Assembly: GCA_023634235.1 (NCBI GenBank) | Contig: JAMKCF010000001.1 | Span: 4,962,758-5,026,757, forward strand | DNA: 64,000 nucleotides | Source of the DNA: Pisaster brevispinus | Lineage: Eukaryota; Echinodermata; Asteroidea; Forcipulatida; Asteriidae | Reading direction: 5' to 3' | Shown here: positions 29,354 through 34,617 of the stretch, piece after piece | Numbering within the stretch: the first letter of the stretch is position 1 | Layout of the letters: every line of letters starts with the position of its first letter | Program-made: the position numbers and the translations under genes | The notes under the pieces: generated by a model | Database searches by the model: none | What the model was told of the DNA's origin: nothing | Seen by the model: the letters and a program-made list of their open reading frames with translations, nothing else

Positions 29354-32300
29354 GGGGTAGCCGGCGGTGCTTTGAAGTTGCCTGCCTGAACAGTTGTTTG
29401 ACTCAAGTTGATGAAATGGAGCAATTGGGAGTTGGAGCGATGTCTGTTATTTTGTGGGCACGCTTTTGATAGTATTTTTTTTTGTATCCGCCCCTGACGC
29501 CCCTGAAATGGTTATATACAATCTGTAGACCCTCGGACAGCATTTGGAAATGCTTACAGTCCATTTATGCAGGGGTATGTGCCCCGCGTTCATTTAGTTA
29601 CGCACTGCCAGTTGGAAACTGGTATACTGTTCTCATGTGTGTTGATTGTGTTACGGCGCAGCGCAGGGTTTTAAGGGCCACCATAGATTTGGTTCCAGGG
29701 AAAAAAAAAGAACATTCGCATGATTTAATCTCCAAAGGCTTGAACTGAAAGAAAAATAAACAAGTGGGGAATATAACGATTGCCAGATAATAATCATCTT
29801 GTCAAGATGACTTAATGAAATGAACAAATTGATCTATTAACCTGTTTCAGTACCATAACCAGATAAAGTATCGAGTAAATTTGATGTCTTAATTTCATTA
29901 GAAAGTCGTCTTGGTGAGATAACTCAACTCTTTATCTGGATAAGTTTTGTAGCGAACGCAAGTGCGCCCTTAAGCTTTTTGCCCAAAACTTACTAAGTTT
30001 TGCGTACTGAGTTTCATTTGAGGGGTTCGTAAGTTCGTGTTATATTTTGTGAAGAGCAATTCAGAGAGTTGTAATACTTTGTTCTTATATGGCGCTTTAT
30101 CACACCCCATTATAGTGTTTACCATAGATAAGTTTGTAATTAAAATCAAGTAACAAACCACATAACAAAAAACTGACTGGGTAAATGTTTGTACATTTGG
30201 GGTTTGAACAGAAACACATTGATTAGAGCGGGACTTGAAGCAATGACCTCCGGATTAACGTACCGGCGCTCAACAAACTGAGCTATCCAGGCCTTTGTTG
30301 GCGGTATATAATTAACAAGTCGCATCCCTAAGGGTGATCCCGACGTGGCTGCCGCTTCCCAGGTTGTATCGTAAACTTGGGTGTGATCCCTGGCTACACG
30401 GCAGCTAACGGTTGAATGACTTCGGACTGGCACCCCGAACAAAGTTATTGACTAATAGGGAGACCGCCAACATAGGGCTGGATAGTTCAGTTGGTGGAGC
30501 GCCGGTACGTTATTCTGGAGGTCGTTGGTTCAATTCCCGCTCCAGTCAATTGTTCTTTGCTTAAACCCAAATTAATTGACTTTGTGTCTGAAAAGATTTT
30601 AGAGAGTTTTGTTTTTCTTATGAAATTATTTTGGTATGAAACATGCTTAAACGTAATAAATTTGATCCACACAAATGTTCCTCGAACTAGTTTGGCTTTC
30701 CTTTAACTATAGCACGGTCCGCTTTTTTTTTGAGAGAGAGAAAAAACAAGTAAGATTGGAGTTAAGTTTTATTAGCTCGAAAAAAACCTGTATTAATACA
30801 GACTTGAAAAGAACAAAACAAAACAAAAATACAATGAACTATAACCATAAACCACGTACCTGCCGCAACTTGCCGTAGTTCAAGCGAGAACCTTGCGTTC
30901 ACCTTTGACCCCGATCCGCCCGACCAATCAACGCCTTCTGTCCAAAACGTCACCTTGATCACATGAACAGATGACGTGACCTGGCGTAGCTTACCATCTC
31001 GTTGATTTCTGACAATGTATCGGGTGTCATTTGAGAAGCTTAATTCGGAAATGCTGAAAAAAGCGCTGAATGCACTGATGTGCAAACCACGCAGAGTTAT
31101 TTTAATTCGCGCACCCATGGATGCCGTTATTGTCCATTCACAATCTATTGGTGTCATTACGTCAGAGGGGTAACCAGGTGATTGTAAATTGTATGGTTCT
31201 ATTGGCTCAAGTGGAATTGATGCCTTCCCACACGCCGCTGCAGAAAAATAAAAACGAAACATTAGTTAAGGGTTAGTTATTTTTATTGTGTAAATATATA
31301 TTTTAACATTACATTGATTTATTGAGTTGTCGGTTGACTTAACAGCCATTGTACCCAAATTGCCGAAATTGTGCTTTTGCTTGGTTAAAAAAAGTAGGCA
31401 CAGCCGCCATTATGATATTTAAAACAATATGCCTTATGTTGATTCAAGAGGTTACATACGAAGACAACAAACATTATTTTAAAAGTAGGTTGTACTTTCG
31501 GTAAATGTTAAGGACCAGTATATTCACTTGGTGTAACTCAACAAATGCAGGAAATAGCACACCTTTTAAAAAAGCTCAATTGTTCATCGAAGTTGCAAGT
31601 AAACAATTTTGTGTGAACAATTTTCACTTTCTCTAGCCATGTTTTATAAAACCAACAGCTCCCCTTTGCTCTTTACTTAGTAAGTTTTTATGGTCATAAA
31701 TGTTTGAGATAATTACCGAAGGTTTAGTTTAATATATCGTCACGCGTACCACGAAGTGGCCTAACGTGTTCACATCACTGTGTTCACATCAATCGCGATT
31801 GAAGTTGCACTTCTTTTTAAACTGCTATTTCGGAGTCTGCTTACTGTTTTTTTTTTATTTTTTTTATTTTTTTATTTTTTATTAAGCTGAATACTTTTAG
31901 ATATTAAATTCGTTCATAACTGTCAGAGTGTTTTCATTCCTGCAACTACTTTAATTAGCAATTAATTCCTAAAAACACACTACACTTCGTGAAAGTGAAC
32001 AACTAAACCAAGTCTGCCCGCAAAGCGTAGTGTACAGACACATTACATTTTGAGACCTATCGCGATGGGTCACTTCGTAAAAGTACTACGCTTCCAGTTA
32101 GGTCAATTCGTGAAAATTTAAATGTCACACACGCGCACCTGAACTCACTGTGTCGTAGCGCATTGTATACCGTTGGTAAAGTGGCGCATTGAGATAGGTC
32201 ACTTCGTGAAATTACAAAACGGCAAATTTAGTGATACGTCGTTTTTACTAATTAATGTAATTACGAAACTATTTCGTATTAGGTATTCAAACTTGCTGAA

Positions 32301-33728
32301 AATTTTAACAGTAGTGTATGTATTAATCATTTGTGTAAAACCCGATTTGCTAAAAAAATATTATTGTTGAAAGATAGGTCACTTCCTGGTACGCGTGAAG
32401 ATATACATTGTTTAAACATATCAGTGTTAATACCCGTGGTCAGTGGTAGCACTGATCTGCTTCATGAACACAAGCTAACATAAGGCCGTCTTCGGAAATT
32501 AGTCTGTCCGGTCTGAAGAATGGCTATTTGCATGTCCTTCAAAAAACTATTTTCATGATGTTCGTACTGACACTTTATGGTCTTCTAACGTACTTGCTTG
32601 CACACTAATTGATAGCGATGATATACAAGCTAAAATGATGACTGATGAATTACAGCTTAGAAAGCGCACATGAAATATAAGTTTTGAACCCATCCAAGGA
32701 AGAAAACACAAGTGGCTCTACATAATAAAATGGTTGGAAACATGTTGTTTTAATATGTACTAACGCCCCCCGCCCCTCACCTCTCCCCGATTTTACCCCA
32801 CCTTCTTTGAGGATGTCTGCAAACGCACACGGCCATGTATGTTTTAACCACCAGCTATTGACTTTTCAAAAGACAGAGACCATTGTACCCAGCTACAACA
32901 ACATCCACCAGTCATAGAATGGTTAACTATCCCAGACCATACCACTGATGCCATGGGGCAGACATTTTTTATAGCGTTTCTGCCCATTTATTTGTCTATG
33001 CCTAGCGTAGTTTCAAATTCCCCGTACTCTCATAAATACATCGCAAATTCGCTAAAACTAATTCGGCGGAACAGTGTCTAGGCATGCAGAGCCCCCTTTT
33101 TATTACAACCTTCCTCCTGTTTATCCTGCCACCCCGCCGGCATCCCCCAGCAAGCCACACCCCCGCAAATCCCCACCCACACATACATGTTCCTGGTGTG
33201 GTTTAGCATGTAACATTTTGTTTATTCTCTCCTTCATATGAAAACAAAAATAAATAAATACATTCAAAACTGTACACGACGCTTCAAACGTATTTAGTAA
33301 AGCTTTATACTTGACAAAAAGTTTTAGCTTTTCGAAAATATGTTTTTGTTTTTCGGTCCTAAAGTCCTTGAATATCATTTAATAATTTACTTGCTTTTCT
33401 CTATGATGGATAAATGTAATGCCCTTAAATTATGTTGTGTATAGTGGCACTATGGCCTCATCTCATGACTTGCTTGCACATGGCTAATTGTATGATTACA
33501 CTCTTTGCTCTATAAACAAACTCCGCTAGTTACGATACATTTCTACAAATATGCGGTCAAGGTTTCTGAATTCGTTACGTCTTGTTCGGCCCACTGCAAG
33601 TTAATTGAAATGCTTCATTTACCTGACACAGACTGGAAATAACCACTATGTAAAGCTTCTATCTGGTCTTCTTTTGGGGAAATTACACATCCTTTGAAAT
33701 GGACCGAAACGAGCAAAACAACTAGGAA
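1..33728 (-). CDS. CUB-LDLa-LDLa-LRR-7TM receptor gene (relaxin receptor/GRL101-like), 15 exons, C-terminus off the left edge
   Basis: This is a gene-level entry. Coding exons in transcription order: 33623-~33728 (signal-like), 30860-31237 (CUB), 27107-27241 and 25739-25852 (LDLa), 20442-20577 (LRRNT), 18874-18945, 17814-17885, 17199-17273, 14666-14737, 13141-13212, 6197-6268, 3207-3278, 1845-1916 (LRRs 1-8), 1144-1227 (LRR 9/cap) and <1-732 (7TM). All exons have AG/GT borders, mostly a GTAAGT donor. Phases are 1-1 through the signal, CUB and LDLa exons and 2-2 through the LRRs, so the frame stays open across every junction. Known family: RXFP1/2 and GRL101-type receptors are plasma-membrane GPCRs with extracellular LDLa and LRR modules that bind peptide hormones or act as orphans. 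Inferred: extracellular CUB, LDLa and LRR modules sense a ligand and the 7TM part couples to G proteins. The ligand is unknown. The start codon is unresolved and the C-terminus is missing. RXFP-like versus GRL101-like cannot be decided without a phylogeny. Confidence 0.88.
733..1143 (-). other. Intron between receptor exons 14 and 15
   Basis: This is AT-rich intron with a short TAA microsatellite near 750-765, just upstream of the acceptor. Short ORFs here have no recognisable content. Confidence 0.7.
1144..1227 (-). CDS. Receptor exon 14: last LRR / start of C-cap
   Basis: This 84-bp exon is bounded by TTTTTTCAG at its start and GTAAGT (1138-1143) at its end. It reads ILQRRHNETVNF then IVDKHELEHMTNLTSV. 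It begins one base into a Leu codon shared with exon 13 and ends two bases into a Val codon completed by exon 15. It has 28 residues instead of the usual 24, with an N-glycosylation sequon (NET) and a poorer LRR consensus, as expected of the repeat abutting the C-terminal cap. Confidence 0.82.
1228..3206 (-). other. Introns flanking receptor LRR 8; remnant of a GGGTCA-rich repeat
   Basis: Apart from exon 1845-1916, I see no coding signal. Around 3028-3180 the sequence carries GACCC/GGGTCA motifs (for example TGACCCGACCCATTTATGG) that recur near 19.5, 25.0, 51.3 and 59.5 kb. Confidence 0.55.
1845..1916 (-). CDS. Receptor exon 13: LRR 8
   Basis: This is a 72-bp single-LRR exon with acceptor TTTACAG and donor GTAAGT. 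It reads DIGDNPWTVIKAGAF then NGLESLEIL, which is the LxxNxI...AF.GLxxLxxL pattern of a 24-residue typical LRR. Both ends are phase 2 and the border Leu codon is split with the next exon. Confidence 0.9.
3207..3278 (-). CDS. Receptor exon 12: LRR 7
   Basis: This is a 72-bp single-LRR exon with a CCAAAG acceptor and GTAAGT donor at 3201-3206. It reads HISDNLLTVFQPNIF then TGLHSVRHL. It has the phase and length of its neighbours. A second frame contains a TGA, which fixes the reading frame. Confidence 0.9.
3689..4107. repeat. MITE family A, copy 1
   Basis: The left end is TAACACTCAACGACAC with TCACTTATTGAGT just inside. The right end is CTGTTACTCAACAAG ... GTGTCACGCAGAGTTAA. The ends are inverted relatives of each other. 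The inner core contains CACCTAGCCAAATAGCATGC and GGTTGATTGAGCAGAAAG, which recur in copies at 35.4 and 57.5 kb. No transposase frame is present, so this is a non-autonomous DNA element within a receptor intron. Confidence 0.75.
4108..6196 (-). other. Intron between LRR 6 and LRR 7, unique AT-rich sequence
   Basis: I see poly-A/T runs (for example 4892-4910) and scattered short ORFs. No exon-like, RNA or element signature was found on either strand. Confidence 0.5.
6197..6268 (-). CDS. Receptor exon 11: LRR 6
   Basis: This is a 72-bp single-LRR exon with acceptor TTTTGTGCAG and donor GTAAGT. It reads DLVQNRISSIEPGAF then AGLENLKGL, the closest match in the gene to a consensus LRR (DLxxNxIxxIxxGAFxGLxxLxxL). 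It follows the roughly 6.9-kb intron that contains the nuclease-like pseudogene. Confidence 0.92.
6955..7050. repeat. Retroelement tail fragment
   Basis: A stretch of TAATAATAG-type repeats leads into GTAAAGCGCCTTTTACAAAG and CAAGGCGCTG, a small GCGC-bearing stem. A similar GGCGCTATATAATTAC plus TTATTATTAT tail occurs at 22810-22860. This looks like the 3' end of a LINE/SINE family; the assignment is tentative. Confidence 0.4.
7845..9995 (-). pseudogene. Decayed copy of a mobile-element-like gene: CHxxC N-terminus, XPG/FEN-like nuclease region, CXC cysteine tail
   Basis: Protein pieces in successive frames share one family. At 9995-9756 there is an N-terminus with RCHRNCVSR. At 9683-9429 is FKDAVIVKCAQRGDNWASQV then VSDLHAADA, followed by an in-frame TGA before YHHDC. 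At 9240-9025 is GDVYMIVDTYRDFSTK and RSGRASSASRVHELGP. The longest frame, 9191-7845 (448 residues), has HEETD (101-105) and MSDDTDVF (126-133), which look like acidic metal ligands of a FEN/XPG (PIN-like) nuclease. It then has LSGCDTVACCSGIGEKTAVK (helix-hairpin-helix-like, 183-202) and a Cys-rich tail at 338-372 (CKLMRCGCHKARLPC), like a CXC domain. At least two frameshifts and one stop break it. From memory, proteins of this type are abundant and multicopy in cnidarian and echinoderm genomes; that they move as transposon cargo is inference. It lies in a receptor intron, on the same strand. Confidence 0.75.
9996..10990. other. Intronic stretch without recognisable genes
   Basis: AT-rich sequence with no exon or repeat signature that I can support. 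Upstream regulatory sequence of the adjacent pseudogene, if any, is not recognisable. Confidence 0.45.
11005..11300 (-). pseudogene. LINE reverse-transcriptase ORF, C-terminal fragment (CR1/L2-like)
   Basis: The minus strand reads LHLLPVNKRIHSKVLLLVFK, then NDLAPTYLQNL, and, after a frame change, WNNLPLHIRQASSLESFKAM. The pattern LHWLPV..RI.FK.L...K...DLAP.YL ... LP..IR..SL..FK.. is the well-known end of CR1/L2/jockey-type reverse transcriptases. A frameshift and the missing upstream RT show it is a dead 5'-truncated copy. Confidence 0.75.
11775..12065 (+). pseudogene. LINE reverse-transcriptase ORF, C-terminal fragment (second element)
   Basis: The plus strand reads QRVQNTTARLVSSKP, then in a shifted frame KLIRLPFKIHDAFKLH, a stop, and ALHGLHPDYITDLLQKYIP. 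These match the LQRVQNAAARLV ... LPI..RI.FK ... ALHGLAP.YL.DLL pattern of LINE RT C-termini. It is broken by a stop codon and at least one frameshift. It is opposite in orientation to the fragment at 11005-11300, so they are two insertions. Confidence 0.65.
13141..13212 (-). CDS. Receptor exon 10: LRR 5
   Basis: This is a 72-bp single-LRR exon with acceptor TTTTTCAG and donor GTAAGT (13135-13140). It reads RLAKNEIQTLKSNTF then RHLSSLLSL. It is relatively GC-rich inside AT-rich intron, starts and ends in phase 2, and its border codon is Leu. It is too short to appear as a long ORF. Confidence 0.9.
14265..14424. repeat. MITE family A, 5'-truncated copy
   Basis: It matches the right part of the family: TTAGTCAAAAAGGTC, TGATTGGGTTCTTCAC, ACACGCTAAAATCAAA and the terminus GGTGTCACGCAGAGTTAA. 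The left half is missing. It sits about 240 bp from the LRR 4 exon. Confidence 0.7.
14666..14737 (-). CDS. Receptor exon 9: LRR 4
   Basis: This is a 72-bp single-LRR exon with acceptor CCAACAG and donor GTAAGT (14660-14665). It reads RLDSNWLVDINEDMF then RGLARLRFL. Phase and length match the adjacent LRR exons. It was found by searching for acttac-flanked LRR patterns on the complementary strand. Confidence 0.9.
15441..15485 (+). repeat. SINE tail fragment (family S1)
   Basis: It contains TTTTCACATGACTCGGGAAA followed by GTACC...TATAAAGTGC, matching the tail of the tRNA-derived SINE at 34618 (CTCGGGAAAGTACTG...ACAGTGCTAAC). The tRNA head is absent. Confidence 0.5.
17199..17273 (-). CDS. Receptor exon 8: LRR 3 (75 bp)
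   Basis: Acceptor CTTGCAG, donor GTAAGT (17193-17198). It reads KLNMNNLVTIDAGVF then EPLTSLVQVL. It is 75 bp where most siblings are 72 bp, so this repeat has 25 residues with one extra before the closing Leu. Phase 2 is kept at both ends. Confidence 0.88.
17404..17437. repeat. (CACACAG)n short tandem repeat
   Basis: Near-perfect copies of a 7-bp unit, about 130 bp from the LRR 3 exon inside the intron. Confidence 0.8.
17814..17885 (-). CDS. Receptor exon 7: LRR 2
   Basis: This is a 72-bp single-LRR exon with acceptor TTTACCAG and donor GTAAGT (17808-17813). It reads DLEQNNITRLKHGVF then RHLKYIRIL, a good LxxNxI LRR with an NIT glycosylation sequon. Confidence 0.91.
18461..18508. repeat. 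Perfect 21-bp inverted repeat with 6-nt loop
   Basis: The left arm 18461-18481 begins TCACGTGATTTATCC and the right arm 18488-18508 is its exact reverse complement. The loop is CTTTTT. Each arm carries CACGTG, an E-box palindrome. It lies in the intron between LRR 1 and LRR 2. It may be a MITE core or a hairpin; no function is shown. Confidence 0.85.
18874..18945 (-). CDS. Receptor exon 6: LRR 1
   Basis: This is a 72-bp exon with acceptor ATTTCAG and donor GTAAGT (18868-18873). It reads KMRRDRITDLEPGLF then DALPYLYNL. It is joined to the LRRNT exon through a split Ile codon (AT|C) and to LRR 2 through a split Leu codon. The usual LxxN position is replaced by MRRD, as often seen in the first repeat after a cap. 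Confidence 0.89.
18946..20441 (-). other. Intron between LRRNT and LRR 1 exons
   Basis: It contains a (TAAA/AATAA)n low-complexity run at about 19600-19715 and a GGGTCA-type repeat fragment at 19495-19590. No further coding exon found. Confidence 0.55.
20442..20577 (-). CDS. Receptor exon 5: LRR N-terminal cap (LRRNT)
   Basis: This 136-bp exon has acceptor AACCCAG and donor GTGAGT (20436-20441). It reads IRFCPEECTCKMNT, then VMYTQMMEVKCTRHPDAI, then GALKKLPRLTNG. The CPxxCxC...VxC arrangement is the LRRNT cysteine cap. It enters in phase 1 (after the LDLa exon) and leaves in phase 2 (into the LRR series), so it is the adaptor between the two exon-phase classes of the gene. Confidence 0.9.
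21425..21612. repeat. Compound trinucleotide array (CTG/GTT/GTC/GCC) with a 39-bp higher-order unit
   Basis: (CTG)n passes into (GTT)n, then (GTC)n and (GCC)n blocks. Two copies of TCGCCACCGTCGTCGCCGCC start at 21501 and 21540, giving an exact 39-bp period, so the array was duplicated in blocks as well as by slippage. The poly-Leu, poly-Arg and poly-Ala frames across it are artefacts. Confidence 0.9.
22444..22614 (+). CDS. Possible small protein or first exon, unrecognised
   Basis: A 57-residue frame starts at an ATG with good Kozak context (CACAATGGC) and reads MAFRNVSLLGPGSGLRLMET, then PRKMYGVLAGTGAKAAI, and ends DPYKMLNHSK. Composition is balanced, with many codons not dictated by the AT background, unlike nearby chance ORFs. 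An in-frame upstream ATG at 22432 adds four residues. The stop falls inside AAGTAACC, so a splice donor just before it could make this a first exon. It lies in a receptor intron on the opposite strand, so it would be a nested gene. No family recognised. Confidence 0.3.
   Translation: MAFRNVSLLGPGSGLRLMETPRKMYGVLAGTGAKAAIWERPSMEKQDPYKMLNHSK
23016..23140 (+). repeat. tRNA-derived SINE, family S1, degenerate copy
   Basis: The tRNA-like head CTCGGTGGTCAAGTGGCAAG (box A region) is followed by TTTGCTCTAG. Box B is deleted or eroded. The tail GTCGGGAAAGTACATTG and ATTGTGCTT match the better copy at 34618. The copy ends in an ACAACAACATACAATAATAA tail. Confidence 0.65.
23985..24480. repeat. Degenerate ~90-bp tandem array, six units
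   Basis: A core TGTCGtTGGCgAaaCcGTATC recurs with its TGGC at about 24008, 24103, 24199, 24285, 24375 and 24460, so the spacing is 85-96 bp. Each core is preceded by a GGCTnnAgg-like stretch and followed by AT-rich sequence. Some cores are small palindromes (GTCGCTGGCGAC, GTTGGCAAC). The first unit overlaps a short ORF of no recognisable content. Confidence 0.7.
24960..25150. repeat. GGGTCA/TGACCC-rich dispersed element
   Basis: It includes CGGGTCTCGGGCCTGACCCA, GTTTGACCCAAAACAATCTG, TGACCCAGAAACGAGTCA and GGGTCAAATCAGACCC. The same phrases (CTCGGGCCTGACCCA; TGACCCAGAAA) recur at 59.48-59.62 kb, and similar motifs at 3.0, 19.5 and 51.2 kb. This is a repeat family of unknown class. Confidence 0.6.
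25397..25664. mobile_element. Foldback MITE with ~90-bp terminal inverted repeats
   Basis: The ends are TATGGTGGCCCTGAAGGGAC at 25397 and its reverse complement ending at 25664. The inverted match continues through ACATCAAACATATATATTTA and the ATATTTGCG/CGCAAATATT-rich inner part with few mismatches, so nearly the whole 268 bp folds back. Flanking TA on both sides suggests a TA target-site duplication (Tc1/mariner-like). No ORF is present. It lies 75 bp from the LDLa 2 exon in the receptor intron. A terminus-like TATGGTGGCCCCGAAG also occurs at 27594 and an inverted GGGCCACCATA at 29675. Confidence 0.85.
25739..25852 (-). CDS. Receptor exon 4: LDL-receptor class A module 2
   Basis: This 114-bp phase 1-1 exon has donor GTAGGT. 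It reads LMCPLAERCNNGTTC, then LQGRFHCDGIEDC, then PNGEDEQIC. It has the six-cysteine LDLa pattern with the calcium-binding signature CDGxxDCxxGEDE. An NGT glycosylation sequon is present. LDLa modules in relaxin-type receptors are needed for signalling; that role here is by homology. Confidence 0.92.
26809..27068. repeat. Compound CAA/CGA/CAG trinucleotide array
   Basis: It has blocks of (CAA)n, (CGA)n and (CAG)n on the plus strand. In the receptor's sense it lies in the intron, ending about 40 nt from the LDLa 1 donor. Poly-Gln, poly-Asn and poly-Leu frames over it are not genes. Confidence 0.92.
27107..27241 (-). CDS. Receptor exon 3: LDL-receptor class A module 1
   Basis: This 135-bp phase 1-1 exon has donor GTGAGT (27101-27106). 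It reads YSLQSICNNKTTQFLC, then DSGDACVERAGRC, then DAIIDCPDQSDERNC. Six cysteines and the DCPDQSDE calcium site identify LDLa. Two acceptors are possible. The one at 27242-27244 (TTTACAG) restores phase 1 with the CUB exon. An inner CTGCAG closer to the module would break the frame, so the outer one was chosen. A long trinucleotide array begins about 40 nt into the downstream intron. Confidence 0.9.
27594..28630. repeat. Possible relic of a TATGGTGGCC-ended element with TTGCGACATCG motifs
   Basis: It starts TATGGTGGCCCCGAAG, close to the terminus of the 25397 MITE. It contains repeated TTTGCRATRTCGC-type motifs (near 27757, 27815, 28490, 28533, 28578) in both orientations. The right end is not clear. 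Plain GTTT/GTT low-complexity sequence lies at 28240-28345. Confidence 0.35.
28985..29280. repeat. Cluster of short GGTCCCC/ACAATAGG repeats
   Basis: GGGGACC, GGTCCCC, AAAAGAGGGACAATAGG, GGACAATAGGGTCCCC and AACAATAGGGCCCCACAAG phrases recur irregularly over 300 bp. I see no coding content. A (GT)n followed by a long G run follows at 29319-29357. Confidence 0.45.
29319..29357. repeat. (GT)n microsatellite joined to a poly-G tract
   Basis: GTGTGTGT repeat runs directly into about 22 consecutive G. G runs of this length can form quadruplex structures and are prone to sequencing error, so the length is approximate. Confidence 0.9.
30221..30293 (-). repeat. tRNA-Asn-like SINE head, minus copy of an inverted pair
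   Basis: Read on the minus strand it gives CCTGGATAGCTCAGTTTGTT, then GAGCGCCGGTACGTTAATCC, then TTGCTTCAAGTCCCGCTC. Box A is clear, the anticodon loop would present GTT (Asn), and box B (GCTTCAAGTCC) is degenerate. The body TCAATGTGTTTCTG and AACCCCAAAT continues toward 30190. The head is imperfectly paired and lacks a normal acceptor stem, so this is a SINE, not a functional tRNA. Confidence 0.65.
30476..30575 (+). repeat. tRNA-Asn-like SINE, plus copy of the inverted pair
   Basis: It reads GCTGGATAGTTCAGTTGGTG, then GAGCGCCGGTACGTTATTCT, then TTGGTTCAATTCCCGCTCC. The anticodon position is GTT (Asn). Box B is GGTTCAATTCC. It is followed by the same body as its mirror copy (TCAATTGTTCTTTGC, AAACCCAAAT). 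GGCGGT / ACCGCC arms flank the about 180-bp spacer between the two heads. Confidence 0.65.
30860..31237 (-). CDS. Receptor exon 2: CUB domain
   Basis: This 378-bp phase 1-1 exon has acceptor TTTTTCTGCAG and donor GTACGT (30854-30859). It begins ACGKASIPLEP, has the CUB hallmark LQSPGYPSD and DCEWTI, a SSVHVIKVTFWTEG strand, and ends FSLELRQVAA. It spans about 126 residues, the usual CUB length (about 110). Only the first cysteine pair (C2 and the Cys of DCEW) is present and the second canonical pair is absent. There is an NDT sequon mid-domain. The ATG of a longer ORF covering this exon lies in the upstream intron and is not the start. Confidence 0.9.
31740..32398. mobile_element. Non-autonomous DNA transposon with 22-bp TIRs and subterminal repeats
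   Basis: The left end TCACGCGTACCACGAAGTGG (31740) is the near-exact inverse of the right end GGTCACTTCCTGGTACGCGTGA. Inside, the motif GGTCACTTCGTGAA or variants recurs near 32068, 32100 and 32195, a subterminal-repeat pattern typical of hAT-like or similar elements. No transposase ORF. Target duplication is not clear. It is in the receptor intron between the signal-like and CUB exons. Confidence 0.75.
33623..33728 (-). CDS. Receptor exon 1 or 2: signal-peptide-like segment
   Basis: The segment has donor GTAAAT (33617-33622) in phase 1, matching the CUB exon. The frame reads FLVVLLVSVHFKGCV, then ISPKEDQIEALHSGYF, then QSVS. The hydrophobic run followed by GCV looks like a signal peptide and cleavage region. 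The frame has no ATG: upstream it meets a TGA near 33747. Either an acceptor (CCTAG at 33722-33726 or CTGAG at 33729-33733) joins a further 5' exon not found here, or an indel separates it from the ATG at 33759, which opens an MLLIL-like start in another frame. The exact 5' border is uncertain. Confidence 0.5.
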
Positions 33729-34035
33729 CTCAGTCGGGAGGACGCAGGATCAAAAGCATGTACAGCGGGATACGGATTCCGATCCATGCGGCATTACGGA
33801 CACATGATACATTGTAAGGACGCCGCAGGGCTTGTCGTGAATGATTTCATTCCTGGGTCGTTCTCCCTGGAATAACCTCATCATTACACATACATTCATC
33901 AACTGTCTGCGACGGTGAGCATTTGGTGTACGTCAATAAAATAACATGCACATAACGTAATCGAACACAGTGTTTACTTGTTGGGCTGAAGTAAAACAGC
34001 GGGGACAATACCAAAGAGGACATTATAAATGGACA

Positions 34036-34232
34036 ACAACAACAACAACAACAACAACAATACAAATAAACAACAAACAACGACAAAACAACACCAACAG
34101 AAACAACAGCAACAGCAAAACAACAGCAGTAGCAGCAGCAGCAGTAACAACATTGACAAGACAACAACAAAACAGTATAAACAACAGCAACAACAGCAAC
34201 ATCAACAACAACACCACCAACAACAACAACAA

Positions 34233-34279
<47 letters not shown>

Positions 34280-34300
34280 GCAGCCGCAGCCGCAGCAGCC

Positions 34301-34336
<36 letters not shown>

Positions 34337-34355
34337 TCAACAACAACAACAATAA
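34036..34355. repeat. CAA/CAG/CCG trinucleotide array
   Basis: (CAA)n interspersed with CAG passes into a pure (CAG)n block near 34236-34276, then mixed CAG/CCG, and back to (CAA)n. A further loose CAN-rich stretch lies at 34478-34572. It is about 300 bp upstream of the receptor signal-like exon. The 161-residue and poly-Q frames are artefacts. Confidence 0.9.
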
Positions 34356-34617
34356 AACGTATATAATATTATTGTACACAATATGTTACTGTCTCAAAAC
34401 TAAAAAAAAACATGTATCAAAAAAACATGTTGATATAACGAAAGTTATAGTTTAGAGAGTGCTCTGATTACACTCTAGCAGTAACAGCAACAACATTAGC
34501 AGCCGCAGCAGCAGTAACAACCACATTAGCGACAACAGCAACGGCAACGTCAAAATCAACAACAGCAACATCTAATCGATGTTAATTTGAACTCGAACTG
34601 CCTCTAGCTATCGGGCA

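Noticed and set aside
30476..30547. Functional tRNA-Asn gene
   Set aside because: Acceptor stem incomplete, anticodon stem mismatched, and a mirror copy shares the downstream SINE body.
30762..31262. Treating the 166-residue minus ORF as a complete single-exon CUB protein
   Set aside because: Its first Met and last residues lie in introns; AG and GT borders in phase 1 delimit the CUB exon within it.
33970..34455. 161-residue Q/N/S-rich ORF with an apparent start
   Set aside because: Spans a compound CAA/CAG array; the non-repeat ends are AT-rich with no family resemblance.
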